Positions 20,001 to 28,870 of a stretch of 33,843 nt of DNA are shown piece after piece. Both the position numbers and the translations under genes were made by a program. Positions within the stretch are counted from its first letter, which is position 1, and each line of letters begins with the position of its first letter. Source of the stretch: Zygnema cylindricum (lineage: Eukaryota > Streptophyta > Zygnematophyceae > Zygnematales > Zygnemataceae); the NCBI GenBank assembly GCA_037447655.1, contig JBBHKE010000914.1:14357-48199 (forward strand), written 5' to 3'. The notes beneath the pieces are model-generated. The model searched no databases and was not told where the DNA came from. It saw only the letters and a program-made list of their open reading frames with translations.

Positions 20001-21722
20001 AATTTGTTGCCGTAAATTTATAAACAACGTTTATGAAGAGGTGTTGATTAAATAATAACTACAGAATGTTTTTTGAGTTTTTCTGATACAATTAAAGAGT
20101 TTAAATATTTTTAAATACACGAAATTTTGCGAGAGTTAGGTTTCACCTTATCTTGTAGATTACTCTGTATCTGGTCAAATACAAATTATCTCCTCCAATT
20201 TGTGAGACTGGACCCAAAAATATCTACACATACATACACACATATATGTATGCGAATATAAAGATAAAAATAAATACACATTATGACAGTCAATCGATAT
20301 AACAGTCCGTGACGTCGAAAGGGGGAAAAGTAAACAGGTGAAAACAACCCTTTCGGGCAAAATGGGTACTTAGACATTTTTGGGGTTTTTTAAGGTTTTT
20401 TTAGAGGTGTTCAGAAGGGTTTCTTTGGAGCCTTTTGAAGTGTTTTATTGTGAGGTTCATTTAGGGGAATATTTTCGCTATCAATAAATTTTTTTTCGGG
20501 GTTTAAGTTACATGCAAAAAATTTCATTTTGCAGGAATTTATCCAACAATTTATTATCGGGAACCTTTGACATTAGTTGGCCCAAAGGACAGCAGAACTC
20601 GATCGACATAAGTCACAATTATTTTTCGAAATCTCTTATCAACGGAAAAGAGGTTGGCTCTACTAAGGTCTCCCAAGATGGTAACTGCTTAAGAAATACG
20701 ACAAAAAAACAATACAAGAAGCAAAAAACAGCCTCAGAATGCGGTAAATTTTGTAATTCGTATCAGAAAAATGGAAGTTGTGGAAGCAAAGGCGTTTGCA
20801 AACCGAAATCAAAAGATGTGTTTAAATGTTCATGTAACAAGGGATTTTTCGATCCAGGAAATTTTACTTGTAAACGTGAGTTATTCTACAATTATGTGTT
20901 TTTCTCACATGTGAAATGCTTATCCCTCCATATCTCCCTCTTTCACCGCACTCTCTCTCTCTCTAAAACCCCCTCTTCCTCTTCCTCTACCTCACCCTTT
21001 CCCTCGTCCTCTTCCTCTTCCCCATCCTCTCCCTCTCTCTCTCTCCCTCTCCCACTCTCTCTCTCTCCCTCTAGCTCTTTGTTTTTTGTTTTATTTTATC
21101 TTTTGCCTTAAAATTGCTGGCATTTGGTGAAAAAATCGTGTTTTTTTCAATGGTTTTGAGCCAACAAGCTTTATTAAATCTGAGGACTCCAAATACACCT
21201 CTCACACATTAGAAAATAATTTTTATTTCAGTATATGTGAAATACTGAAATCCCTCCATATCTCTCTCTTTCACCCCACTCTCTCTCTCTCAAACTCTCC
21301 TTTTTCTTCTCAATCTCCTTCTTTCCCTCCCTCTCCCTTTTCCTCTCTCTCAAACCTCTCCCTCTTCTCTTACCCTCTCGCTTTCTCTCCCTCTCTCACT
21401 CTCTCTTCCTCTCGCCCTTTGTATTTTGTCTAATTTTATCTTTTGCCTGAAAATTGCTGACATTGTTGAAAGCATTTACACCTCTCTCACATTAGAAAAT
21501 AATGTTTCTTTTAAAAATTACAAATTAGCTTTCAAATTGACGGGTTTTCTAAGATATTTCTGGGTTCAAATTGTGTGGTATTTGTCTCCAGCAACTTCTC
21601 CTCCCCCTGTGAGAGCACGTAATCCTCCTCCCAGAAAGAAAACACCTCCCTCTTCTCCTCCAAAAAAACCTTCTCCACCCCCTGTTCGACGCTCTCCTCC
21701 TCCCCGAAAGAGTTTTCCGTAA
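11010..21722 (+). CDS. LRR / EGF-like / proline-rich receptor-type gene (5' end not found, possibly truncated at 3' end)
   Basis: Proposed exons: 11010-11078, 11484-11555, 11796-11867, 14286-14354, 15106-15174, 15428-15487, 16058-16129, 17430-17498, 18273-18341, 18946-19020, 20535-20875, 21592-21722. Each of the first ten follows an AG, encodes one plant-type repeat (L.L..N.L.G.IP...G.L..L), ends TT|GT (the tenth ends GT|GT) and is 60-75 bases long, always splitting a codon after base 2, as in plant LRR receptor kinases. Joined, all phases agree. Exon 11 adds another LRR and an EGF-like cysteine module; exon 12 is Pro/Arg/Lys-rich. No signal peptide, cap domain, membrane segment or kinase was found. 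The gene may be the ectodomain of a receptor, or a secreted LRR protein. Assembly by eye; expression is unknown. Confidence 0.65.
11484..11555 (+). CDS. LRR exon 2
   Basis: After GACAG; reads IADNNNFSTIFHLALSNL then TNLTTL, ending TT|GTGAGT. 72 bases, same phase as its neighbours. Confidence 0.7.
11796..11867 (+). CDS. LRR exon 3 (cassette A, first exon; CSGCG type)
   Basis: After CCATAG; reads TCSGCGLKGSIPKELSQL then MGLSNL, ending TT|GTAAGT. Near-identical sister at 16058-16129. Confidence 0.8.
12050..13535. other. Intron segment present only in copy A; no gene seen
   Basis: Copy A and B introns match until about 12030 / 16290 and again from the GT-rich tract. Most of this segment has no equivalent in B. 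It is AT-rich and I recognise no coding motif or terminal repeat in it. Confidence 0.45.
13540..13925 (+). repeat. (GTN)n-rich intronic tract, copy A
   Basis: Imperfect GTT/GTG/GTC triplets on the plus strand; the poly-Val and, on the other strand, poly-Asn/Thr frames are artefacts. Sister at 16447-16890. Confidence 0.75.
14286..14354 (+). CDS. LRR exon 4 (cassette A, second exon)
   Basis: After TTTTCAG; reads DLSDNKLTGTIPQSIGNLSL then FYL, ending TT|GTGAGT. A textbook plant LRR. Sister at 17430-17498. Confidence 0.85.
15106..15174 (+). CDS. LRR exon 5 (cassette A, third exon)
   Basis: After CTGCAG; reads LLHNNMLSGVVPKSIFDG then YIETL, ending TT|GTGAGA. Sister at 18273-18341. Confidence 0.8.
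15428..15487 (+). CDS. LRR exon 6 (cassette A, fourth exon, short)
   Basis: After ACGCAG; reads WLQNNNSSEGIFWNDYTIDL, ending TT|GTAAGT. Only 60 bases and weakly LRR-like; sister at about 18596-18654 has lost its acceptor. Confidence 0.6.
15734..15743. other. Assembly gap (10 N)
   Basis: Ten unknown bases, probably a placeholder of undefined real length. It lies where copy A stops matching copy B, ~48 bases before the place where a copy of exon 10 would begin. Confidence 0.95.
16058..16129 (+). CDS. LRR exon 7 (cassette B, first exon; CSGCG type)
   Basis: After CCATAG; reads SCSGCGLGGSLPKYLSQL then KWLSYL, ending TT|GTGAGT. Copy of exon 3 with several amino-acid changes but no stop. Confidence 0.8.
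16447..16890 (+). repeat. (GTN)n-rich intronic tract, copy B
   Basis: Shares long identical words with copy A, e.g. GGGTATTGTCGTTGGTGGTT, so it was present before the cassette duplicated. Confidence 0.75.
17430..17498 (+). CDS. LRR exon 8 (cassette B, second exon)
   Basis: After TTTTCAG; reads DLSDNKLTGTIPETIGNRSL then FDL, ending TT|GTGAGT. Copy of exon 4; the intron also matches. Confidence 0.85.
18024..18175 (+). repeat. ~76-base tandem duplication in the copy B intron
   Basis: CCAATGGCCTCTGAACATTG ... TTTTCTGTGTAGATTCCA ... CAGCAACGAT occurs twice head to tail. Copy A has it once (about 14925-15008). So it arose after the cassette duplication or was lost from A. Confidence 0.7.
18273..18341 (+). 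CDS. LRR exon 9 (cassette B, third exon)
   Basis: After TTGCAG; reads RLHNNMLSGIVPKSIFGG then YITVL, ending TT|GTAAGA. Copy of exon 5. Confidence 0.8.
18596..18654 (+). pseudogene. Dead copy of LRR exon 6 (cassette B, fourth exon)
   Basis: The reading WLQNKNFLGEIFWNDYYMNL is conserved and the donor TT|GTACGT is present, but the acceptor ACGCAG|G of the sister exon is here ACACAAG. The only AG lies one base too far into the exon, so using it would shift the frame by one. Skipping the exon keeps the phase, so it is most likely skipped. Confidence 0.6.
18946..19020 (+). CDS. LRR exon 10
   Basis: After TTTTAG; reads DLSNNKFTGRLPKINTSNW then DLGINV, ending GT|GTGAGT. 75 bases. Its sister in cassette A would fall in or just after the N gap at 15734. 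Confidence 0.75.
19618..19697. repeat. AT microsatellite in the intron before the EGF exon
   Basis: TA/TATATAA runs broken by a few C and G. The 1.5-kb intron 19021-20534 otherwise shows nothing recognisable. Confidence 0.8.
20535..20875 (+). CDS. Exon 11: last LRR plus EGF-like module
   Basis: After TTGCAG; starts NLSNNLLSGTFDIS, then IDISHNYFS (half repeat typical of LRR ends), a Lys/Thr-rich spacer with one Cys, and a compact cysteine module C-G-K-F-C...C-G-S-K-G-V-C...C-S-C-N-K-G-F..P..F-T-C, i.e. EGF-like spacing with the C-x-C-x-x-G-F/Y core. Ends TGTAAAC|GTGAGT, changing the phase from 2 to 1. 341 bases. EGF modules are extracellular and usually mediate protein or calcium binding. A broken paralogue lies at 26147-26495 on the other strand. 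Confidence 0.75.
20915..21480 (+). repeat. Direct duplication with CT-rich cores in the last intron
   Basis: Two copies (about 20915-21130 and 21235-21470), each starting TCCCTCCATATCTC and ending TTTTATCTTTTGCCT.AAAATTGCTG, with CT microsatellite between. Lies entirely within the intron between the EGF and Pro-rich exons. Confidence 0.7.
21592..21722 (+). CDS. Exon 12: proline-rich basic segment, ends in TAA or at a donor
   Basis: After CTCCAG in the phase left by exon 11; reads TSPPPVRARNPPPRKKTPPS, then more PPP/RRSPPPRKS. TAA follows at 21720-21722, but GTAAAT at 21719 is also a plausible donor that would exclude the stop. Pro-rich spacers usually lie between the LRR part and the membrane helix in plant LRR receptors, or resemble extensin-like wall anchors. 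No membrane helix or kinase exon was found downstream before the copia fragment at 22.4 kb. Confidence 0.5.
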
Positions 21723-22269
21723 ATCATAGCCAAGTTTCCTGTCTGTGTCCAGTTTCTACTTTTAAATAAGTAGAAATGTCGGTAACTCTTTTATGGTAAA
21801 TCTCTTCTGGTCGGTTTTCGAAGTTAAAACCTTTTGTGAGTTATGTTGTCCATGCGCTATTTTTTAAATAGACTTTTATGCAGAATCTAAGGCTTCAACA
21901 ATCCTTTTTGTTTTTTGGTGTTGGCATTCACCATGTTTTTTTCTTTTTTTACATCCGTAGTCTTTTTGGTTTTCCTTTAGACTTTTTTTTAATGCTAATT
22001 AAGAACTTAAACAATTTTGGGTTTTCTTCTAGTCCCGATACTTCGTGACCTAAAATTGTGAATTTAAGTTATGTTTACAAATGTTTGTGGTATGTCTTGC
22101 TGATGTTTTAAACCATCAAAAGTTTAAATGATGCAATTATTAAATTTATTCCTTGATTTTATATGAAATCATATTAGATGTTGGTATCTACGTCCGTCCA
22201 ACGAATCATACTGTCACGTGACATACGTTTTAAGGAAAATGTAAATAACTTGTCTCGTCCGTCACTGCT
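21723..22269. other. No gene seen downstream of the Pro-rich exon
   Basis: AT-rich sequence. No membrane segment or protein-kinase motif (GxGxxG, HRDxK, DFG) was recognised here. Confidence 0.4.
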
Positions 22270-22352
22270 CCTTTGCCTCTCTCTCTCACCTCGTCTCCTC
22301 TTGCTCTCCCTCTCTTGCTCTCTCTCTCTCTCTTCCTCTCTTTCTCTCTCCG
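22270..22352 (+). repeat. CT-rich microsatellite
   Basis: Pyrimidine tract of CTCTCTCTC/TTGCTCTC units just before the copia-like linker. Confidence 0.75.
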
Positions 22353-22384
22353 TTTTACCATCCCCCTTCACCCAATCCAAACCC

Positions 22385-23275
22385 TTCCACACAGCTGCCT
22401 ACTACTCCTATGTCCCCACCCTCTTCCCCTCCTCGGTCTCCTGGCCGCCCTCATACGAGTTTGGACACCAACCTTTCAACTCCTCCTTCCTCTCCTCCTT
22501 CCCACCATCGAGCAGCTCCTCCCTCCCCTCCCCTTCTATATTCTACTCTTCCTAAATTGCGCCGCAGCACTACACCGCCCATCGTTTTTATCGTTAGGGA
22601 TCTATTAGTGTAATGCGGTAGTAGATTTTATAATACTAATTTAGACAAGGGGACTCGACAGATTGTAGTCCACGTCCTTAAACAGACTTGTAAGCGCTAA
22701 TTTTTTGATTTTCGGCCAAAAAAAATATTATTACCTCTAATAACAATGGGCAGTGTAGTGAGCGACGTCCTTCTCTCTGTGTCCAAAAATTTGCCGGTGC
22801 TCGTTTCTCGGTTTTGGCCATCTTTCCGCCCAAAAGCCACTTTTAAGGACCCAAATTGCACAGTCATAAGGCTTTTATCGGTTGCCTCCCTTCAGAATTA
22901 TAATACTTAGAACCCATGCCCTCTTTTCTCGATCCGAAAAACCGTCGGGTCTCCATGGGTCTTGAGGCCAAAATTATTCTCCGACAGCACTCTTTAAAAT
23001 TCCAACATTGGTTTGTGACCAAGGGCTATTCTCAAGTTGATGGCCTTGATTTTGATGAAATATATGCCCAGGTCACAAACTTCACTTCAATTCCAACAAT
23101 TCTCTTCCTTGCCGCCATTGATTGGGTCGGCCTTCTTACATAGAAAAAGAGATGTAGCGATATACTTTAAGAAGTTCGAAGGTTTTACTTCACTCGCTCA
23201 AATAAGCCTTTGTATGCAGCCTCAATAAATCTCTATGGCTGCATTTAAACTTAAGAAGAAGAGGTGTAAAGATTG
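22385..23275 (+). pseudogene. Third copia fragment: linker and N-terminal reverse transcriptase
   Basis: The frame at 22410-22613 is Pro/Ser-rich and ends KLRRSTTPP, the usual copia integrase-RT linker (RRSTR..PP). At about 22990-23120 the reading WFVTKGYSQVDGLDFDEIYA then QVTNFTSIPTILFLAA matches the RT block ARLVAKGYSQ.GLDFDETFAPV...TSIR.ILALAA. Downstream, in another frame, VCSLNKSLWLHLN matches VCKLNKSLYGLKQ. Stops and shifts throughout. It differs from both other copia groups in the window. Confidence 0.6.
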
Positions 23276-24190
23276 TACAAGAGCTTCATAGTGAATTTTT
23301 GTGGTAAGTGACGCACGGATCTGACATTAGGACTGGAAGTAGACCGAGAACGGAACGATAGCAGAACCAAAAGCTAGATCTCAAAATTAAAATTGAGACT
23401 GAGAATAGAAAAATGAAAACTGTACAGAAAAGAAAATGAGGCAAAGTGAATATTTCAACATCAACAACCTCAGTCGTGTACATCTGAATCTAGTCACGAT
23501 TTTATTCATTTTGGAAAACTGATCGTAGAAGCAAAAATGTGAGATGCTTTTGATCACTTTCACGGATGATGCCATGGAAGCAGACAGTAAATATGGAAAG
23601 GAAGATAACAAAAGCCAACAAACCTAGCACAGATGAGACAAAGTTAATCGGCAGAAATCACACAAATTAGGTAGCAAAATCCAAGTACGTTTCCGTTCGA
23701 AAACGAATCTTATGCATTAAATAAAATTGTGATTAATTTCACTTAAAACCTTCTCGGCACTCCCAGCCCGCTATTCTACCGACAGATCCTGCTGTTTTCC
23801 TTTTCTAAGGGTACTTTCGCATGTAACCGAAACTTAGTCTTGTTACTTTGTTTTTTTGCGAAGATTCTCCGTACAATTTTCAGAGCATTCGGATGTAAAC
23901 GCAAAAAAACTTGTTACTTTACACAGGTGACTCACGTAGACGAGACGTGTACGAAACAGTGACAGGTGATGTGCTACACAAAATTATGCGAAACTTCAAC
24001 TCACCTGCAAATTGAGACGTTAAAACCGCACGCTGTACTATCTTTGGGACATTGTCGACGTGGAGACTTTCAGCACTCTGCCGTACTTCCTCAGCTATTC
24101 CACAAAACGCCCCTCTCTTCTCTGCAGTGTCATGTCTTTGTACTTTCCACCACCTTTCTTCGCCATTCTTGCAAAAACGGATACAAAGTT
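23276..24190. other. No gene seen
   Basis: Mixed composition; open frames are short and carry no motif I recognise. Confidence 0.4.
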
Positions 24191-24191
24191 T

Positions 24192-24208
24192 GGCAGGCAG
24201 TTGGCAGA

Positions 24209-24282
<74 letters not shown>

Positions 24283-24392
24283 GCCAACTGCCTGCCAATT
24301 AATTACCTGCCTGCCAACAGCCTGCCTGTGTGCCTACCATATAAATGCAGACAGGCAGGCAGTTGGCAGACATATAATATGCATATATATAT

Positions 24393-24452
<60 letters not shown>

Positions 24453-24565
24453 TATATTTATATATATATTTAAATATATATGCCAACTGCCTGCCTGTTA
24501 ATTACCGGCCTGCCAACAGCCTGCCTGTGTGCCTACCATATAAATGCAGACAGGCCGGCAGTTGC
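24192..24565. repeat. Two ~85-base TIR units embedded in (TA)n microsatellites
   Basis: Units 24283-24367 and 24482-24565 both begin GCCAACTGCCTGCC and end with its inverse (GGCAGGCAGTTGGC; GGCCGGCAGTTGC in the second). A further right-end copy is at 24192-24205. Between them lie TA runs (about 24214-24276 and 24378-24480). Interior shared: CCAACAGCCTGCCTGTGTGC. The layout resembles small non-autonomous elements that sit in TA microsatellites, such as the Micron family in rice; that comparison is only structural. Confidence 0.6.
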
Positions 24566-24569
24566 ACAG

Positions 24570-25500
24570 AAATGCGGTTTTTTTTTCGCCTTCCCGCTTG
24601 TCGAAAGGTGCCCAATGTTTTTCCTACGCCGTATATGTGAAGGCACGTGTGTTTGAGAAAGGAGTGTTACGACAGAGAACGTTGAGGAAGGATACGAGGG
24701 GAAGGAAGGAGGCGCCTTCACGCTTTTGCGAAATGGCGTCCAATGGTCGTGACCCCTCCACGGCCCCTGTACGGAAAACAGCGCACGGAATACAGTTCGT
24801 ACATGCCGTAAACTTGCATTTGGTTTTTTTTTTGGTACTCCACGCTCGGGAATAGTAAAAAACTTCCGGCACGTGTTACAATGTCTGCCTATTCGCTTGC
24901 ATCCTGGAACTTTAATTAAAATCACCTCGCCAGGTGATTTGATTTCAAGTTTGAAGATGAGCTGGAAGGACGTGAAAATGGCTCGAAACTCGCTAGACGA
25001 CAAACTGCATCGACCTAAACGACAAACTACAGTACATTTAAAGTTGCAATTTGTACGGTATTAATTTCATTTTTTGGTACGGCTGCAAATTTTCTCGTTT
25101 TTTTCTAAGTTACAGAGGAAAACGACAGAAAATAACTGTAACTTTAGCACATGCGAAAGTACCCTAACAAATAAATTCACAACTATTGCTGCTTGTTGCG
25201 TAGTCTTCCTCCCAATGTTGTGGACTTTGTTCACACTTGATATTCGTGGACTCTCAAAATCAATATTTCATACTTCTTTGGGCGACAAAAATCAATGTCT
25301 CTTCACATCTTTAAGATAGTCAAAAAATGAACTTCAACAAACATATAAACGAAAATCCCATATTCTATAATGTATTTCGAGCTTCAAAAATCGCCCCTTA
25401 TATGAAAGCGACCAATTTTTTGGCACAAAGGCTTAATATGCAGTTTTTTCTAGTGTAGAATCTGATGCCAACCATGTGAAAAGTCAAGTTACAGAAATAG
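24570..25500. other. No supported gene
   Basis: A 156-codon frame is open on the minus strand (25003-24533) but has no recognisable domain, overlaps a repeat unit and shows no flanking splice or start context. I treat it as chance. Confidence 0.4.
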
Positions 25501-25519
25501 AATGATTTGGTTTATAGCT

Positions 25520-25660
25520 ACCCGGCATATTTCATCCGATGGAAAAAAGTGAATGGAAAGTTTCTACCGACCAAACCTGGGAGGAGGTGGACGTTTGCTG
25601 TTTGCTTTTGGTGGAGCAGAATTCGCTGCATACAAATTCGCATCAAACAAAAAAAAATTA
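25520..25660 (+). pseudogene. Possible cytochrome P450 heme-region remnant
   Basis: One frame reads RWKKVNGKFLPTKPG; shifting by one base gives LGGGGRLLFAFGGAEFAAYK. P450s of the plant CYP85 clan have F.P.RW near here, then FGGG.R.C.G.EFA. The resemblance is to RW, GGGGRL and GAEFA in order. The heme-ligand cysteine is absent and a frameshift is needed, so if this is a P450 it is dead. A chance glycine-rich match is a real alternative. Confidence 0.28.
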
Positions 25661-26146
25661 GGATTTTTTTTAACCTTTCCTGTGTTATATTTTAAAACCT
25701 CCCAGAAACAAAGATGAGTGAACTTAAGACATTCTCTTTTCTAAAATTATGACTGACTATTGATACAGTAGCCAAAATACAAGAAAATAGGCACATGAAA
25801 AGCCTCAAATTGGTAATACCCATTTCGGTGGAAAAACGACAATTTTGATAACTGATTTATTTCGGCAATCGAAGTGAAAAAAATCACAGTTGTGAAGAAA
25901 ACTTAAGATAATCCACTGAATATTCGCTAAAATCCCAGGTCCCATAATTCCAAGGTTATATCCTCATTTTAGAATCTCCATTCATTTGTATAATTATTAA
26001 ACATAAAATTTTGCATCAAAATTTATAACAATAAATGGAAGATGCCATTAGCACATGCCATTAATATCATTACGTCAATAAAAAATTATTTAGCTTAAAT
26101 AAAAAAACAAAAAAATATATATATATATATATCTTAAGAAAGCCAC
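25661..26146. other. No gene seen
   Basis: AT-rich; a short TA run at 26116-26131 lies just beyond the donor of the antisense EGF exon. Confidence 0.4.
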
Positions 26147-26495
26147 CTTTACAAGTGAAACTGTTTCCGGGATTGAAAAAACCTTTGTTGCAGACACATT
26201 TGACCGCATAATTAGAAATTAGGGTACAAACCCCTTTAGGACCGCAAATTCCTCCAACTTCATAGGCATTGCAAAACTCTTTACCCTCAATTGATGGCCT
26301 TTGGTTGAAAAATTTAACCCCACCTTTATCTTTTATATAGTTACCCTTTTCATAAAAAAATATCGGAATTGGCTCACAGCTTATTTACAAAATAACCGGA
26401 AAAGTAGTTGTTACGTTTGTCAAGGATCTATACGATAAAACGATGGGGAATATATAACATCTATGATGCCGGTCAGAAAGTTGTTGGAAATGTTC
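26147..26495 (-). pseudogene. Broken paralogue of the LRR/EGF exon, opposite strand
   Basis: Begins after TTTCAG with NISNNFLTGIIDVI, the counterpart of NLSNNLLSGTFDIS at 20535. After a frame change comes RNNYFSGYFVNKL (counterpart of SHNYFSKSLINGK), then a TGA. After a second frame change the EGF module is complete: EFCNAYEVGGICGPKGVC, then CVCNKGFFNPG and FTCK. It ends AAAG|GTGGCT, a donor in the same phase as the plus-strand exon. The 349-base length compares with 341. Two frame changes argue for a pseudogene fragment; a differently spliced gene is less likely. No matching LRR exons upstream on the minus strand are convincing. Confidence 0.65.
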
Positions 26496-27819
26496 CTGAA
26501 ACAAATGGCAAAAAGATCAAGATGTTAAGTTGTATGATTTTTGAGTTTTGCTACGCGGAAACTCTTTTATGGTGGCAAGAAAAACAATGTTTTATGATAT
26601 GATATTATGCATGAACTCTGTACACATTTATGGCATAGAATTTTTCCATAACCAAAAATTTCCAGAAAAAGTTGTTTCTATCGACAAGTGACAGCTACTA
26701 TCGAATATTTTCCTGACTTGAGGTTGAGACTAAGAGATAACTCTCTATTCAATTCATTTTATTATTACTGATAATAGAGTTATCCAACAGAATTGTTCAT
26801 TCGAATGCCATAAATCTATTGAGACAGAAACATACAATTCCAATGGTATTGATATCCCCAATGAAATATTGAGAGGGAGAGAGAAAGAGAGAGAGAGAGG
26901 GATAGAGAGCGGGAAAAAGAGAGAAACTCCACATATTTTTATGGCTATTATGTTGATTTTAAACGATCTCAGACGATATTTTGAGCGGAAATCGATTCGC
27001 CGATATTGTACGGACGATATTATGTACGGAAATCATATCCTTGATATTGTACGCACGGGAGGATCGAATTGTACGGAATCAAGTGACAATTCCACGACAG
27101 ACATTTTCGGCGGAAATTTTGACACATGAATATTTGGGCGCGGCCATCGACGACTGACATTGTCTTTTTTTTGGCGCGTAGTCATTGGACCAGACAATGC
27201 ACACATCAAGCATTAACATTGGAGTGCACATGTACAAATAGAGATCATCTCATAGGAAGAGATCTATCTCTCTCACGCATCATATTGTTTAGGCAATGGT
27301 GTTTTAGAACTTTATTTAGATAAACACATTGCACAAAGAGATCACAAAGATCACAGATCACAGAGATTAGACATTGAGATCTTAGGAGGAGAATCGAGCT
27401 TTATTAGTTAGGGAAATGTCCTAGAGACAAATGTAATTTCTACCATTTATAATCCTATCCAAATTTGCCTAAACTTGCCTCATCTATTGTCTATATCTAT
27501 TTCTACTCCCAGCTTTAAACTCTTGTGAGGCACATTACGGCATCCCTTCAAGTGTATGCTTTAGGGTTATCTACTTTAGCCCTCGGCCAGGGGCTAAGGA
27601 GAGCACCTAAAACTAATAGGTTATAGGCCCACTTCGAGTGGTGCCCCGTGTGTCTTCAAAGTCCCTAAAGTAGAGGAGTTGAGCGCAGGTGAATCCGAGC
27701 AGCGAGTCCAAAACGACCTCATCATCGATACCTACAGAAGCTACAAAGGCGGGAAACAGAAAAACCACATCAGAACAGTTTCATTTATAGCAGATAAAAG
27801 ACCAAGCATTATGTCAAGG
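26496..27819. other. No gene seen; GA tract and unassigned sequence
   Basis: Includes a GA-rich run at 26869-26925 and repeated GATATTGTACG words at 27000-27050. The 27530-27670 stretch is GC-richer with a short hairpin (GCCCTCGGCCAGGGGC). The 5' LTR of the following copia element should lie here, but I could not match it to the 3' LTR start. Confidence 0.4.
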
Positions 27820-27884
27820 AAAGATCATGATGGACCATGAGTTGGAGGCGAAAACGAGGTCGAAATTCCACGAAGGCAGAAATG

Positions 27885-28135
27885 TGCTTACTGTGGATTG
27901 AAAGGTGAAGCAGGCTGAATTATAGATTCAGGTGCCTCAATGCACATGTGTAAGGATAGACACCTGTTCACTAAGATAAGAAAGATTCCCACCGTAGAGA
28001 TAGAGTACGGGGATGGGAGGATAGTCACTACTACTCTTGTAGGATCGGTAGATGTAAAAGTGTTAGTAGAAGGAAAAACATTTGTAGTAACATTCTCCGA
28101 TGTATTGTTTTTTCCGGAGTTGAACAAAAACCTCA
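27885..28135 (+). pseudogene. Copia aspartic protease
   Basis: After the KCAYCGLKGEAG knuckle-like piece and a stop comes IIDSGASMHMCKDRHLFT, with the catalytic DSG at 27925-27933 intact, then a long open stretch ending FSDVLFFPELNKNLIS, the usual end of copia protease. Confidence 0.8.
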
Positions 28136-28202
28136 TCTCTACATCTGTATTCAATGATAAGGTTTTTTTACTAGCACTAGGGAAGGAGTCTTTACTCCTA
28201 CT

Positions 28203-28870
28203 TTGGAGGAGGATGCCTATTTCATTGCTGAGAAAGGTAGCCAAGGGATGTTTAGGCTGATTTTAAGTAATGAAACAAAGAAACTTTATTATGCTGGTGT
28301 TCATGATATTATGATGTGGCATAAGAGGCTTGGGCATGTGAATCTAGATAAGTTAAGAGAGATGAAAAAGATGAGAGTGGTGGAAGGGATTCAGTTTAGT
28401 GAGAGTGATAATATAAGTGATTGTAGTGGATGTGATCAAAGTAAAGCACACAAATTACCCTTTCCAAAAACAACCACCTATAAGGGAGAAACAATTCTAG
28501 ATTTAGTACACACAGATGTTTGGGGACCTACTAAAGTGCCCTCACCGGGGGGAAAGAAATTTATGATGACTATCAGTGATGATTGGTCTCGGTATTCCAG
28601 GGTGTATTTTTTGAAAAACAAGTCTAAAGCTTAGGATTGTTTAAGATAATATAAAGCATGGAGCGACAAACTCCATGAAACTCCAATCAAGAGAGTAACG
28701 AGTGACAATGGTGGAGAGTATACTTCTAACCAGTTTGAGGATTTTCTGAGGGAAGATGGAGTCAAACACCAAAAGGCTGTTCCAGAAAACTTGAAACAGA
28801 ATGGGGTAGCTCAAAGGTTAAATATGAGACTAAGTGATAGTGCTAGAAGTATGTTATCAGATAAGAAGAT
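28203..28870 (+). pseudogene. Copia integrase
   Basis: Pre-integrase zinc finger with MMWHKRLGHVNLDKL and CSGCDQSKAHK (HHCC), then LDLVHTDVWGPTK with the first catalytic Asp. After a stop near 28632 the frame resumes as RVTSDNGGEYTSNQFEDFL (second Asp) and QNGVAQRLN in place of the conserved QNGVAERxN, so the Glu region is altered. Further stops follow. Confidence 0.8.

Noticed and set aside
24215-24475. Ile-Tyr repeat proteins
   Set aside because: Translations of TA dinucleotide microsatellites.
24533-25003. 156-codon minus-strand frame
   Set aside because: No recognisable domain, overlaps a TIR repeat unit, composition not gene-like.
26408-26602. Plus-strand frame with GNVPETNGKK that looked like an LRR or kinase piece
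   Set aside because: It is the antisense of the better supported minus-strand LRR/EGF pseudo-exon starting at 26495.
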